A stretch of 64,000 nt of DNA, from contig VBEO01000138.1 of the NCBI GenBank assembly GCA_005881825.1, positions 31,713 through 95,712 on the forward strand, written 5' to 3'. This document shows positions 57,617-64,000 of the stretch, one piece after another; position 1 is the first letter of the stretch, and every line of letters starts with the position of its first letter. Under the pieces are notes generated by a model. That model was not told the DNA's origin. It saw only the letters and a program-made list of their open reading frames with translations, and searched no databases. Position numbers and translations under genes: made by a program. This stretch comes from Chloroflexota bacterium. Lineage in GTDB: Bacteria; Chloroflexota; Dormibacteria; Dormibacterales; Dormibacteraceae.

Positions 57617-58021
57617 GTGCTCCGAATCAAGGCCGCCAAGTACAGCTTCACGGCTCGCCTGGAGGAATCGTCGGCGCCCCGGACGGTGGCCGCCTTCCGG
57701 ACCCTGCTGCCGCTGCGCTCCAAGATAATCCAGGCCCGCTGGAGCGGCGAGGCGGCCTGGATCCCGTTCGGAGACCTCGAGCTCGGCCTCGGCCCCGAGA
57801 ACGCCACCAGCTATCCTGCGGCTGGCCAGATCCTGCTCTATCCCGGGGGCCTCAGCGAGACGGAGATCCTCTTTCCCTACGGCGCCACCTGCTTCGGCTC
57901 GAAGATGGGGCAGCTGGCGGGCAACCACTTCGCCACCATCACCGAGGGCGCCGAGAATCTGAAGGAGCTGGGCAGGATCATCCTCTGGGAGGGCGCCCAG
58001 GAGATCGCTTTCGAGGCGTGA
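57617..58021 (+). CDS. DUF3830 cyclophilin-like protein
   Basis: 134 residues from GTG 57617. DUF3830 pattern: ARLEESSAPRTVAAFRTLLPLRSKIIQARWSGEAAWIPFGD, LLYPGGLSETEILFPYGATCFGSKMGQLAGNHFATI. Commonly seen with amidohydrolases for cyclic ureides; role unknown. Divergent from uraH with 25 bp between starts, and 4 bp before the hydantoinase-type gene. Confidence 0.78.
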   Translation: MLRIKAAKYSFTARLEESSAPRTVAAFRTLLPLRSKIIQARWSGEAAWIPFGDLELGLGPENATSYPAAGQILLYPGGLSETEILFPYGATCFGSKMGQLAGNHFATITEGAENLKELGRIILWEGAQEIAFEA

Positions 58022-58025
58022 GCCG

Positions 58026-59414
58026 GTGCTGATCCGCGGCGGCACTGTGGTCACGGAGGGCGGCGCCGGCGCCGCCGACGTGCGCATCGAGGGCGAGCGC
58101 ATCGCAGAGGTCGGGCCGGGCCTCACTCAGCGTGACGGCGAAGAGGTGGTCGACGCGGCGGGGCTGCTGGTGCTTCCGGGCGTGATCGATCCCCACACTC
58201 ATTTCGGCCTCGACACCGGCACCGGGCCGGCAGCCGACGACTTCGCCAATGGCACCGCCGCAGCCGCCGCCGGCGGGGTCACCACGTACATCAACTTCGC
58301 GACCCAGCATCCGGGCCAGAACTTCGAGCAGACCCTGGACGCCGTTCACCGGCAGGCCGCGGGCAGCTCGCGCGTCGACTACTCGCTGCACCTGAACGTG
58401 ACGCGGCTTGACCCTGGCTGGGAGCGCGAGCTGGAGCGGGTGGTGGACGGCGGCGTCAGCAGCGCCAAGGTCTACACGACCTACAAGGGCACCGTGTTCT
58501 ACGTCGACGACTGGACCATCTACCGCCTCCTCGAGCGCTCTGGCGGCGCCGGGCTCCTGGTCCAGATCCATGCCGAGAACGACGACATGCTCCAGGGCCG
58601 CCGGCGCGAGCTGGAGCAGGCGGGCCAGACCTCGCTCGCCTTCCACGGGCAGGCACGGCCGGCGGTGGCGGAGTCGGAGGCGGTGGCGCGGGGCATCTTT
58701 CTGGCCCGCGCCACCGGCAGCCCGGTCTACTTCGTGCATCTGTCCAACCCGCTCTCGGTCGACCTGGTCACCGAGGCGAGAGCGGCCGGCATCCCGGCCG
58801 TGGCCGAGACCTGCCCCCATTTCCTCTGCCTGGACGACCGCGTCTACGCCGGGCCGGATGCGGTCCGTTTCCTGATGACGCCGCCAATTCGCCCGGCCGA
58901 ATTGGTGGCGGGGATGTGGGAGCGGGTGGCCGCCGGCGCCGTGCAGACGGTCGGCAGCGACCACTGCGGCTATTCCTTGGCCCAGCGTGGCGACACCTCG
59001 GACTTCCGGCAGGTCGTGAGCCCGGGCATCCCGGGCACCGAAACCCTGCTGCCCCTCCTGTATACGTTCGGCGTCGCCGCCGGCCGCCTCGGCCTGCCCG
59101 ACCTGGCGCGGCTGGCCGCCGGGGGACCGGCGCGAGTGTTCGGGCTCTGGCCGCGCAAGGGCCGTCTGGAGGCCGGCGCCGACGCCGACATCGTCCTCTT
59201 CGATCCCGCGCGCCGCGGTGCACTGCTCGACTCCGAGCTGCATGGCGCTGCCGGCTTCTCGCCCTTCGCCGGTCTCGAGCTGGCCGGCCGGGTGGCCAGC
59301 ACCTACTGCCGCGGCCGTCTGGTCTACGAGCGCGCGACCGCCACCATCGGCGCACCCGACCATGGCCGCTTCATCGAGCGCACCCCGTTTGACGCCGCCA
59401 CGCATCTCGGCTGA
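58026..59414 (+). CDS. Dihydropyrimidinase/allantoinase-type amidohydrolase
   Basis: 462 residues from GTG 58026. Binuclear-metal amidohydrolase: DPHTHFGL, Lys in SSAKVYTTYKG (carbamylation site), His in IHAEN and VHLS, Asp in GSDHCGY. Overall closer to D-hydantoinase/dihydropyrimidinase, but placement next to urate-degradation genes argues for allantoin hydrolysis. It overlaps the next gene by 53 bp. Confidence 0.85.
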   Translation: MLIRGGTVVTEGGAGAADVRIEGERIAEVGPGLTQRDGEEVVDAAGLLVLPGVIDPHTHFGLDTGTGPAADDFANGTAAAAAGGVTTYINFATQHPGQNFEQTLDAVHRQAAGSSRVDYSLHLNVTRLDPGWERELERVVDGGVSSAKVYTTYKGTVFYVDDWTIYRLLERSGGAGLLVQIHAENDDMLQGRRRELEQAGQTSLAFHGQARPAVAESEAVARGIFLARATGSPVYFVHLSNPLSVDLVTEARAAGIPAVAETCPHFLCLDDRVYAGPDAVRFLMTPPIRPAELVAGMWERVAAGAVQTVGSDHCGYSLAQRGDTSDFRQVVSPGIPGTETLLPLLYTFGVAAGRLGLPDLARLAAGGPARVFGLWPRKGRLEAGADADIVLFDPARRGALLDSELHGAAGFSPFAGLELAGRVASTYCRGRLVYERATATIGAPDHGRFIERTPFDAATHLG

Positions 59415-60552
59415 CCGGCTGCTGGCCGACCTCGCCGAGCTGGCGCGCATCGGCGGCCGTCCCGACGGCGGCGTCGACCGCGTGGCCGGCTCTGAAGCCG
59501 ACCTGGCCGCGCGGCGCTGGCTGGCCTCCCGTATCGAAGCCGCCGGCCTGGAGGCGCGGACGGACGCGGCCGGCAACGTTTTCGGCCGGGTGCCGCATTC
59601 GCGCGGGCCCTGGCTGCTGTTGGGCTCGCACACCGACACCGTGCCGGCCGGAGGCCGGCTGGACGGCGCCTATGGCGTGATGGCGGCGCTCGAGATCCTG
59701 CGAGCCTTCCACGAGGCCGGGCACCCGAGCGCGGAGCAGCTCGAGATCGTCAGCTTCTACGACGAAGAAGGGGTGGGCGCGGGTGGCGGACTGGCCGGCA
59801 GCACGTACCTCTGCGCCAGCGAGCACGCCGCGGAGCTGAGCGGCTACCTGGAGCTCCACATCGAGCAAGGGCCGCGCCTGGAGGCCGAGGGTTTCGAGCT
59901 GGGCGTGGTGGACGGCATCGTCGGCATCGACCGCTGGGACATCACGATTCACGGAGCGGCCAACCACGCCGGTACCACGCCCTACTCGATGCGCCGGGAT
60001 GCGGGCGCGGCCGCGGGCCGCATCCTGCACGGCTTGCGGCGGCTGGTGCAGGCCGTCGACGCCGAGATGGTCGCCAACGTGGGGGAGGTCCGGCTGCTGC
60101 CGGGCGCCACCAACGTGGTCCCCGGTGAGGCCCGCTTCGTGGTTGAGATGCGGGCGCTGGATCCGCGATCACTGCGACGCGCGGCTGAGGCGCTGCACGA
60201 AGAGGTGGCGGCCGCCGCCGCCGAGGCCGGCTGCGAGGCCACCGTCACGCCACGCTCCAGCGTGCCCCCGGCGCCCATGGATCCCCGGCTGGTGGGCGCA
60301 GTCGAGGCCGCCTGCGCCGAGTCGGGGCGGCGGTGGCGGCGGCTGGTGAGCGGCGCCGGTCACGACGCGGGCCGGATGGCGGAGGTCGTGCCCGCCGCCA
60401 TGCTCTTCGTGCCCAGCCACCTGGGCATCAGCCATTCCCCTAATGAGCACACGGAACCGGCACTTTTGGCGCAGGGAGCTTGGGTTTTCGCGAGCGCAGC
60501 CGCCAAGGCCTTGGAATTTCCAAGGGATAATGACCATATTTCCGGAAAATAG
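59362..60552 (+). CDS. Zn-dependent amidohydrolase, allantoate/N-carbamoyl-amino-acid type
   Basis: 396 residues from ATG 59362 (a TTG at 59389 would reduce the overlap with the upstream gene). M20 family: metal ligands in GSHTDTVPAGGRLDG, YDEEGVG (Glu pair), ELHIEQGPRLE and GISHSPNEHT; GAANHAGTTPYSMRRDAGAAA is the AllC/AtzC-type dimerisation motif. It would act on allantoate after the previous enzyme. Confidence 0.87.
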   Translation: MAASSSAPRLTPPRISADRLLADLAELARIGGRPDGGVDRVAGSEADLAARRWLASRIEAAGLEARTDAAGNVFGRVPHSRGPWLLLGSHTDTVPAGGRLDGAYGVMAALEILRAFHEAGHPSAEQLEIVSFYDEEGVGAGGGLAGSTYLCASEHAAELSGYLELHIEQGPRLEAEGFELGVVDGIVGIDRWDITIHGAANHAGTTPYSMRRDAGAAAGRILHGLRRLVQAVDAEMVANVGEVRLLPGATNVVPGEARFVVEMRALDPRSLRRAAEALHEEVAAAAAEAGCEATVTPRSSVPPAPMDPRLVGAVEAACAESGRRWRRLVSGAGHDAGRMAEVVPAAMLFVPSHLGISHSPNEHTEPALLAQGAWVFASAAAKALEFPRDNDHISGK

Positions 60553-60565
60553 TCAAATAAAATGG

Positions 60566-60593
60566 TTGCACAGGCCTGCGAACTGCGTAATAT
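60566..60593 (+). promoter_or_regulatory. Strong sigma70-type promoter
   Basis: TTGCAC, 16-bp spacer, TAATAT, inside an AT-rich patch that stands out in this GC-rich window. Transcription would start near 60600, into a region without a convincing gene but with stable hairpins ending in a terminator. Confidence 0.65.
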
Positions 60594-60599
60594 GCAAGG

Positions 60600-60806
60600 T
60601 GCCGGACGGGAACGGACGGCGAAAAGTAAACCGGCAGGGGGCTCTCAAGACTGGAGGGAGTCGGAGAGCTTGGAAAACCCAAGGATTCGCCAAGAGTCCC
60701 CGCCCCGGTTTGATACATAGAAACTCACCCCCGCAGCCATGCTCGGTGGAGGAGCGAGGAGACGTCAGTCTCCTCGCCCGCCCCGAGCGGCGGGGTTTTT
60801 TCTTTT
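60600..60806 (+). ncRNA. Candidate structured small RNA (about 205 nt)
   Basis: Long-range helix: AAACCGG (60628-60634), GGGG (60637-60640) and GCTCT (60641-60645) pair with AGAGT (60693-60697), CCCC (60698-60701) and CCGGTTT (60705-60711). Inside it are hairpins GACT/AGTC (60649-60662) and CTTGG/CCAAG (60669-60683). A perfect 10-bp hairpin (60754-60777) and a CG-rich terminator with a T-run close the unit. Open frames here are short and Arg-rich, so non-coding. No known family recognised. Confidence 0.5.
60781..60806 (+). terminator. Rho-independent terminator (copy 1 of a duplicated terminator)
   Basis: CCCCG-AGCGG-CGGGG hairpin followed by TTTTTTCTTTT. The 20 bases from 60786 to 60805 recur exactly at 60940-60959. 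Confidence 0.8.
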
Positions 60807-60814
60807 CTCAAAGA

Positions 60815-60959
60815 CCTAACGGCGCCTTAAGGCCTGGCTTGCCAGGCCGTATGAGTCCGTGATCGGAAACGTTGGAGACCCCGCACGGAGACAAGGGAAA
60901 GGGGCACGCGGGGGAAACCGCAGGTTTCAGCCCGCGATAAGCGGCGGGGTTTTTTCTTT
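60815..60959 (+). ncRNA. Candidate second structured RNA or leader of the Trm112-like gene
   Basis: Stems: GGCCTGG/CCAGGCC (60831-60848, loop CTTG), TCCGTG/CACGGA (60856-60889), CGCGGG/CCCGCG (60907-60936) enclosing GAAACC-GCA-GGTTTC (60914-60928). It ends with a second copy of the 20-nt CG-rich/T-run tail (60940-60959), directly before the ATG at 60960. It could be an attenuating leader or an independent RNA. No known riboswitch class recognised. Confidence 0.45.
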
Positions 60960-61151
60960 ATGGTCACAACGATGCCGGGCGTGATTTCCGACGAGCTGAT
61001 GGAGGTCCTGGCCTGCCCCAAGTGCCATGGCAAGCTGGAGCTGGTGGAGGAGGGCGAAGGCGGGCACCTCGACTGTCACAACTGCCGCCTGCGCTACCGG
61101 ATCGACGACGGCATCCCGGTGATGCTGATCGACGAAGCGGAGAAGTTCTAG
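60960..61151 (+). CDS. Trm112-like zinc-ribbon protein (UPF0434)
   Basis: 63 residues. EVLACPKCHGKLELVEE...HLDCHNCRLRYRIDDGIPVMLIDEA is the bacterial Trm112/YcaR family, with two CxxC pairs for zinc. The ATG at 60960 touches a terminator-like T-run, so ATG 60972 (MPGVISDELM) may be the true start. Small adaptor for methyltransferases in eukaryotes; bacterial role not established. Confidence 0.85.
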   Translation: MVTTMPGVISDELMEVLACPKCHGKLELVEEGEGGHLDCHNCRLRYRIDDGIPVMLIDEAEKF

Positions 61152-61195
61152 CCCAAACCCGCGAGCGCCGGCGCCGGAACCCTTTTCCGAGCCTC

Positions 61196-61227
61196 AAACG
61201 GTTCGAGCGCCGGCGCTCGAACCGTTT
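61196..61227. repeat. 32-bp perfect palindrome between convergent genes
   Basis: Half-site AAACGGTTCGAGCGCC followed at once by its complement, so a loop-less inverted repeat. It sits between the Trm112-like gene and the convergent protease gene. No T-run. The GAGCGCCGGCGCTC core resembles GAGTGCCGGCACTC at 55935-55948. Confidence 0.8.
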
Positions 61228-61228
61228 C

Positions 61229-62386
61229 TCACACGGCGCAGGCGTACTGGGACGTGTCTATAGCCGCGGTGCGCTGGGTGCCGGTCTGCTCATCTCGGGC
61301 GATCTCATCGTCGGTGAGCGCGTAGGCCTCGTCCGCGTTGCCGCTGGAAGCGGCGAACACCATCCCCAGCACGTTGCCCTGCAGATCGACCAGCGGACCG
61401 CCGGAGTTGCCCGGCACCACCCGGGCTTCCAGGATGAAGATCTGGCGGTCGACCAGGTTCTCGTTGTAGATGTCCCGGCCCCGCGCGGTCAGGCTCTGGT
61501 CGATCACGGCCGGGCTTTCCTGCTCGCGGCCGCCCTCGGGGTAGCCCACCACCGCACCCTGGGTGCCGCGCTGGCCGGCGGCCGTGCCCGGGACCGTGAA
61601 GCGCGCCCCCTGGACATAGAGCACCGCCACGTCCCGGTTGGAGTCGAAGAGGACGACCGCGGCTGACAGGCTGGAGCCGTCGTCGCGGGAGACGCGGGTG
61701 CGGCTGGTGCCCGAAACCACGTGCGCGTTGGTCACCAGGTACTGGCCGGCTATCGGGTAGGCGCTGCCGGTGACCAGACCCCCGCAGCCGCGCCCGGTCA
61801 CCTTCCAGGTCGCGGACGCCGCCCGGTTCACGCCGGCGGTGTCGATCGACGCCGGCGGCGGCAGCGGCTGCACTTCCGGGGCCAGCACCGCGAACGGCTG
61901 CGGAAAGGGGACGCCGGACAGCGTGCGCTCGACGCCCGCCAGGAAAGGCGGCGGCCGGGGGGCGATGGAATCGATCCCGCGCAGCACCACCGACCCTTGG
62001 ATCAGGCGCACCAGCTCGGGGCTGGGGCCGCGGTCGAAGGTGAGGCCCAAAAACCACATCACCCCCAGCACGGCTGCGCCCGAGACCAGTGCGCCACCTG
62101 CCCGCTCCGGCGGAAGCAGCGTTCGCCCCCGCGCGAGCCGGTGGCGGAGGTAGGCGGCGGCCACATAGCCCAGGCTGGAGCCGAGGCTGCCGCCCACGAT
62201 CAGCACCAGGACCGCGGCCAGGGCGCGCACCCGGGTGTCCCTGAGGCCGAGCAGGTCCGCGACGCCGGGGGCGAGGGCGGCTCCCGCGATCACGCCGATG
62301 ATCAGGCCGGCGTACTGGGCAGCGGAAAGCCAGAGTCCTCGCTGGTAGCCGTTGGCGATGCCGATGATCGCGGCGATCGCGATCAC
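61229..62386 (-). CDS. MarP-like membrane-anchored serine protease
   Basis: 385 residues from GTG 62386; homology (NLVDLV) reaches a few codons upstream where no usual start exists. Four CvpA/colicin-V-type N-terminal helices (to about 120), linker, then a trypsin-like domain with His in YLVTNAHVV, Asp in SNRDVAVLYV and Ser in VPGNSGGPLVD. Two Cys (CG, CAV) could form the regulatory disulfide of MarP. Periplasmic acid/oxidative stress protease. Confidence 0.87.
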   Translation of the reverse strand: MIAIAAIIGIANGYQRGLWLSAAQYAGLIIGVIAGAALAPGVADLLGLRDTRVRALAAVLVLIVGGSLGSSLGYVAAAYLRHRLARGRTLLPPERAGGALVSGAAVLGVMWFLGLTFDRGPSPELVRLIQGSVVLRGIDSIAPRPPPFLAGVERTLSGVPFPQPFAVLAPEVQPLPPPASIDTAGVNRAASATWKVTGRGCGGLVTGSAYPIAGQYLVTNAHVVSGTSRTRVSRDDGSSLSAAVVLFDSNRDVAVLYVQGARFTVPGTAAGQRGTQGAVVGYPEGGREQESPAVIDQSLTARGRDIYNENLVDRQIFILEARVVPGNSGGPLVDLQGNVLGMVFAASSGNADEAYALTDDEIARDEQTGTQRTAAIDTSQYACAV

Positions 62387-62430
62387 CAGGTCGACTAGGT
62401 TGATGAATGTAGGGTACGGACCGACCGATA

Positions 62431-62634
62431 ATGAGCCTCGTGGACTACCTGTTCGGCGAGTGGCCGTTCGCCAATCTGCTCTTCGGGACCGTTTTCCTCG
62501 TAGCGTCGCTGGGGGTGGCCGGGATCGGCTACTTCGTGGTCCGCAGCGACCGGTTGAACAGGGTCGGCGAAGAGATCGAACCCGCCGACGCCGACGGCGC
62601 CGACCACAACTCGACTCCAGCGGAGCACCACTAG
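62431..62634 (+). CDS. Small membrane protein upstream of CtaG-like gene
   Basis: 67 residues. One long hydrophobic helix (about 12-38, NLLFGTVFLVASLGVAGIGYFVV) and an acidic, His-containing C-terminus (EEIEPADADGADHNSTPAEHH). Its stop is directly followed by the CtaG-like reading frame, so the two are probably coupled. Role may be in cytochrome oxidase biogenesis, by context only. Confidence 0.6.
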   Translation: MSLVDYLFGEWPFANLLFGTVFLVASLGVAGIGYFVVRSDRLNRVGEEIEPADADGADHNSTPAEHH

Positions 62635-62637
62635 CCC

Positions 62638-63408
62638 ACGACCTGGCCCTTCGACCCCTCGGTCTACGCGGGCCTGGCGGTCCTCGTGATCGGGTACGCG
62701 GTCCTGGCGCGGGGTCGCGACGACTTCAGCCCGGGCCGCGGGCTCTCCTACATCCTGGGCGTGGTCGTCCTCTGGGTCGCGCTGGAGACGCCGATCGACA
62801 CCCTCAGCGACCACTACCTGCAGAGCGTGCACATGTTCCAGCACGTGCTGCTGGCGATCATCGCGCCACCACTGCTTGTCCTTGGGCTGTGCCCGAGCAT
62901 GGCCGCGACCCTGGCCCGCGGCCCCGGCGTGCGCCAGCTCATCGAGCCCGTTCCCGCGCAGCTGATCGCTGCCGCGGTGATGATCGCCTGGCACCTGCCG
63001 CCGCTCTACGACGCGACCGAGAACGAAAACGTGCACATCTTCGAGCACCTGACCTTCATCGGCTCCGGTGTCCTCTTCTGGTGGCCGGTGCTGGATGCCA
63101 CCGCTGCCCAGGCTCGCTGGCAGCTGGGCGAGGTCGGCCGGCTGGCCTACCTGCTGGTGGGGACGATTCCTCAGGATGGCGTGGCGATCGTCCTCCAGTT
63201 CTCGCGCGTTCCTTTTTATGACTTCTATCGCCACGTGCCCATGCTGGTGCCGGGCTGGGACGCGGTGATCGACCAGAACGTTGCGGGGACGGTGCTTCAG
63301 CTCATCGGCAAGATCAGCTACCTGGTGGCCGCGATCGTGATCTTTTTCCGCTGGGTGGCGCGGGAGCAGGAAGCCGGCGATCCCGAGGAGGTGCTGGGTC
63401 TCAGATGA
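62638..63408 (+). CDS. Cytochrome c oxidase assembly factor, CtaG (caa3) family
   Basis: About 256 residues with seven helices. Conserved: WPFDPSVYAGLAVL at the N-terminus, SVHMFQHVLLAIIAPPLLVLG (His pair), WHLPPLYDAT, HIFEHLTFIGSGVLFWWPVLD and VPMLVPGWDAVIDQNVAG. The conserved frame begins right after the previous stop at 62634, yet the first conventional start is GTG 62686, which would cut the first helix. An ACG at 62638 may be used. Likely delivers copper to cytochrome oxidase. Confidence 0.83.
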   Translation, partial: TTWPFDPSVYAGLAVLVIGYAVLARGRDDFSPGRGLSYILGVVVLWVALETPIDTLSDHYLQSVHMFQHVLLAIIAPPLLVLGLCPSMAATLARGPGVRQLIEPVPAQLIAAAVMIAWHLPPLYDATENENVHIFEHLTFIGSGVLFWWPVLDATAAQARWQLGEVGRLAYLLVGTIPQDGVAIVLQFSRVPFYDFYRHVPMLVPGWDAVIDQNVAGTVLQLIGKISYLVAAIVIFFRWVAREQEAGDPEEVLGLR

Positions 63409-63453
63409 CCACCCCACAAAATCTGCGATTTTGCGAGGACCCCGGATGAAGAC
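63404..63453 (+). repeat. Intergenic leader repeat, copy 2
   Basis: Matches copy 1 (49521-49570) at 46 of the first 48 bases. It contains the perfect hairpin CAAAATC-TGC-GATTTTG and again spans from the stop codon of one gene to the start of the next. Confidence 0.8.
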
Positions 63454-64000
63454 ACGATTCACCGAGCTGGTCGGGTGCTCCCTGCCTCTGCAGCTGGCGA
63501 CCCTCGGCGGCGTCGGCTCGGTGGAGCTGGCCGCGGCGGTAGCCGGCGCGGGCGGCTTGGCCATGCTGCCGCTGCACCTGCTGACCCCGGAATTCGACTC
63601 CGTGAAGGGGGTCCGCGGCATCAATTTCACGCGACCCGACCGCGCCCAGGCCCAGGACATCTCGCAAGCCGCCAAGCGGGCTCGGGTGATCGAGTTCTTC
63701 TGGGCCGAGCCGGACGCCGAGTTGGTGAAGCCGGCCAAGGCGGAGGGAGCACTGGTGGCCTGGCAGGTCGGATCTGCGGAAGAAGCGGTGGCCGCCGAGC
63801 GAGCCGGCGCCGACCTGGTGATCGCGCAGGGCATGGAGGCCGGCGGGCACGTGCGCGGCAAGGTCGGCCTGCTGCCACTCCTGGCGGCGGTCCTGGAAGC
63901 CGTCCCACTCCCGGTCGTCGCCGCCGGTGGGATCGCACATCCGCGCACCGTGGCCGGCGTCCTGGCCGCCGGCGCCGACGCCGTCCGCGTCGGCACCGCT
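63446..64000 (+). CDS. Nitronate monooxygenase family protein (3' end outside window)
   Basis: 185 codons present from ATG 63446. FMN-binding TIM barrel of the 2-nitropropane dioxygenase family: RFTELVGCSLPLQLATLGGVGSVELAAAVAGAGGLAML, GINFTRPD, AGADLVIAQGMEAGGHVRG, VVAAGGIAHPRTVAGVLAAGADAVRVGTA. Oxidises alkyl nitronates in characterised members, though many homologues have unknown substrates. Its leader is repeat copy 2. Confidence 0.85.
   Translation, partial: MKTRFTELVGCSLPLQLATLGGVGSVELAAAVAGAGGLAMLPLHLLTPEFDSVKGVRGINFTRPDRAQAQDISQAAKRARVIEFFWAEPDAELVKPAKAEGALVAWQVGSAEEAVAAERAGADLVIAQGMEAGGHVRGKVGLLPLLAAVLEAVPLPVVAAGGIAHPRTVAGVLAAGADAVRVGTA

Noticed and set aside
60443..60862. 139-codon plus-strand and 92-codon minus-strand frames over 60.44-60.86 kb.
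   Set aside because: No domain or signal; they cross the promoter, stable hairpins and terminator, so a structured RNA explains the region better.

Overview
The window is about 70% GC and gene-dense on both strands. It carries no rRNA, tRNA or other taxonomic marker. The gene content points to a free-living, probably soil-dwelling, monoderm bacterium: a sortase with its LPXTG substrate, a Tad/Flp pilus locus, an F420-type LLM oxidoreductase, a MarP-like periplasmic protease, an actinobacterial-style PEP carboxylase, and several genes that look leaderless behind TANNNT -10 boxes. Actinomycetota or the Chloroflexota/Dormibacterota side of Terrabacteria would fit; this placement is inference.

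Layout, left half. 1-2.2 kb: end of a PEP carboxylase gene and a small membrane protein. 2.2-7.7 kb: an NMT1/SsuA-type ABC uptake operon (minus) divergent from a CitA/CitB-like two-component pair (plus). 7.7-11.7 kb: an orphan winged-helix regulator, then a plus-strand run of TPP enzyme (frameshifted), hotdog thioesterase, PcaB-like and PcaC-like proteins. 11.8-16.4 kb: PAS histidine kinase, then a minus operon of two SDR dehydrogenases, an LLM oxidoreductase and a small protein. 16.4-19 kb: ABC exporter pair, rhodanese, small proteins. 19-30.4 kb: a tightly overlapped minus-strand Tad operon (cpaB, CNB-CpaE fusion, HEAT-repeat protein, tadA, tadB, tadC, second tadA-type ATPase, two TadE-like proteins, TadG-like protein, RDD protein). 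30.7-36 kb: divergent from it, a 1480-residue LPXTG surface protein with nine Ig-like units, its sortase, and a CAP-domain protein.

Layout, right half. 36.7-40.4 kb: LuxR-type response regulator, D-aminoacylase-like hydrolase, MenB/BadI-like crotonase. 40.4-45.1 kb: a MacB/FtsX-type ABC system in which one ATPase carries a C-terminal AbrB-like domain. 45.1-49.5 kb: glycine-zipper protein, an XRE-TPR regulator preceded by a 32-codon secreted-peptide gene (candidate peptide-signalling pair), a CheY-like protein, a cNMP-domain protein, a methyltransferase and an SDR. 49.5-53.4 kb: small membrane protein, thioesterase, K+ channel, isocitrate lyase with a 20-bp palindrome upstream, LysR regulator. 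53.4-55.9 kb: cupredoxin-like protein coupled to a polytopic membrane protein, plus two small hypothetical genes. 56-60.6 kb: divergent purine-ureide cluster (uricase, OHCU decarboxylase, HIU hydrolase / DUF3830, dihydropyrimidinase-allantoinase, Zn amidohydrolase) that could take urate to allantoate and beyond. 60.6-61 kb: about 400 bp without a convincing gene but with a strong promoter, conserved-looking hairpins and a duplicated terminator, probably one or two structured RNAs. 61-64 kb: Trm112-like protein, MarP-like protease, CtaG-like protein, and the start of a nitronate monooxygenase.

Three genes (ppc, the TPP enzyme, tadG) show reading-frame breaks, and two (D-aminoacylase, ctaG-like) lack a normal start codon where homology says one should be. 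Assembly errors or real decay cannot be separated from sequence alone.
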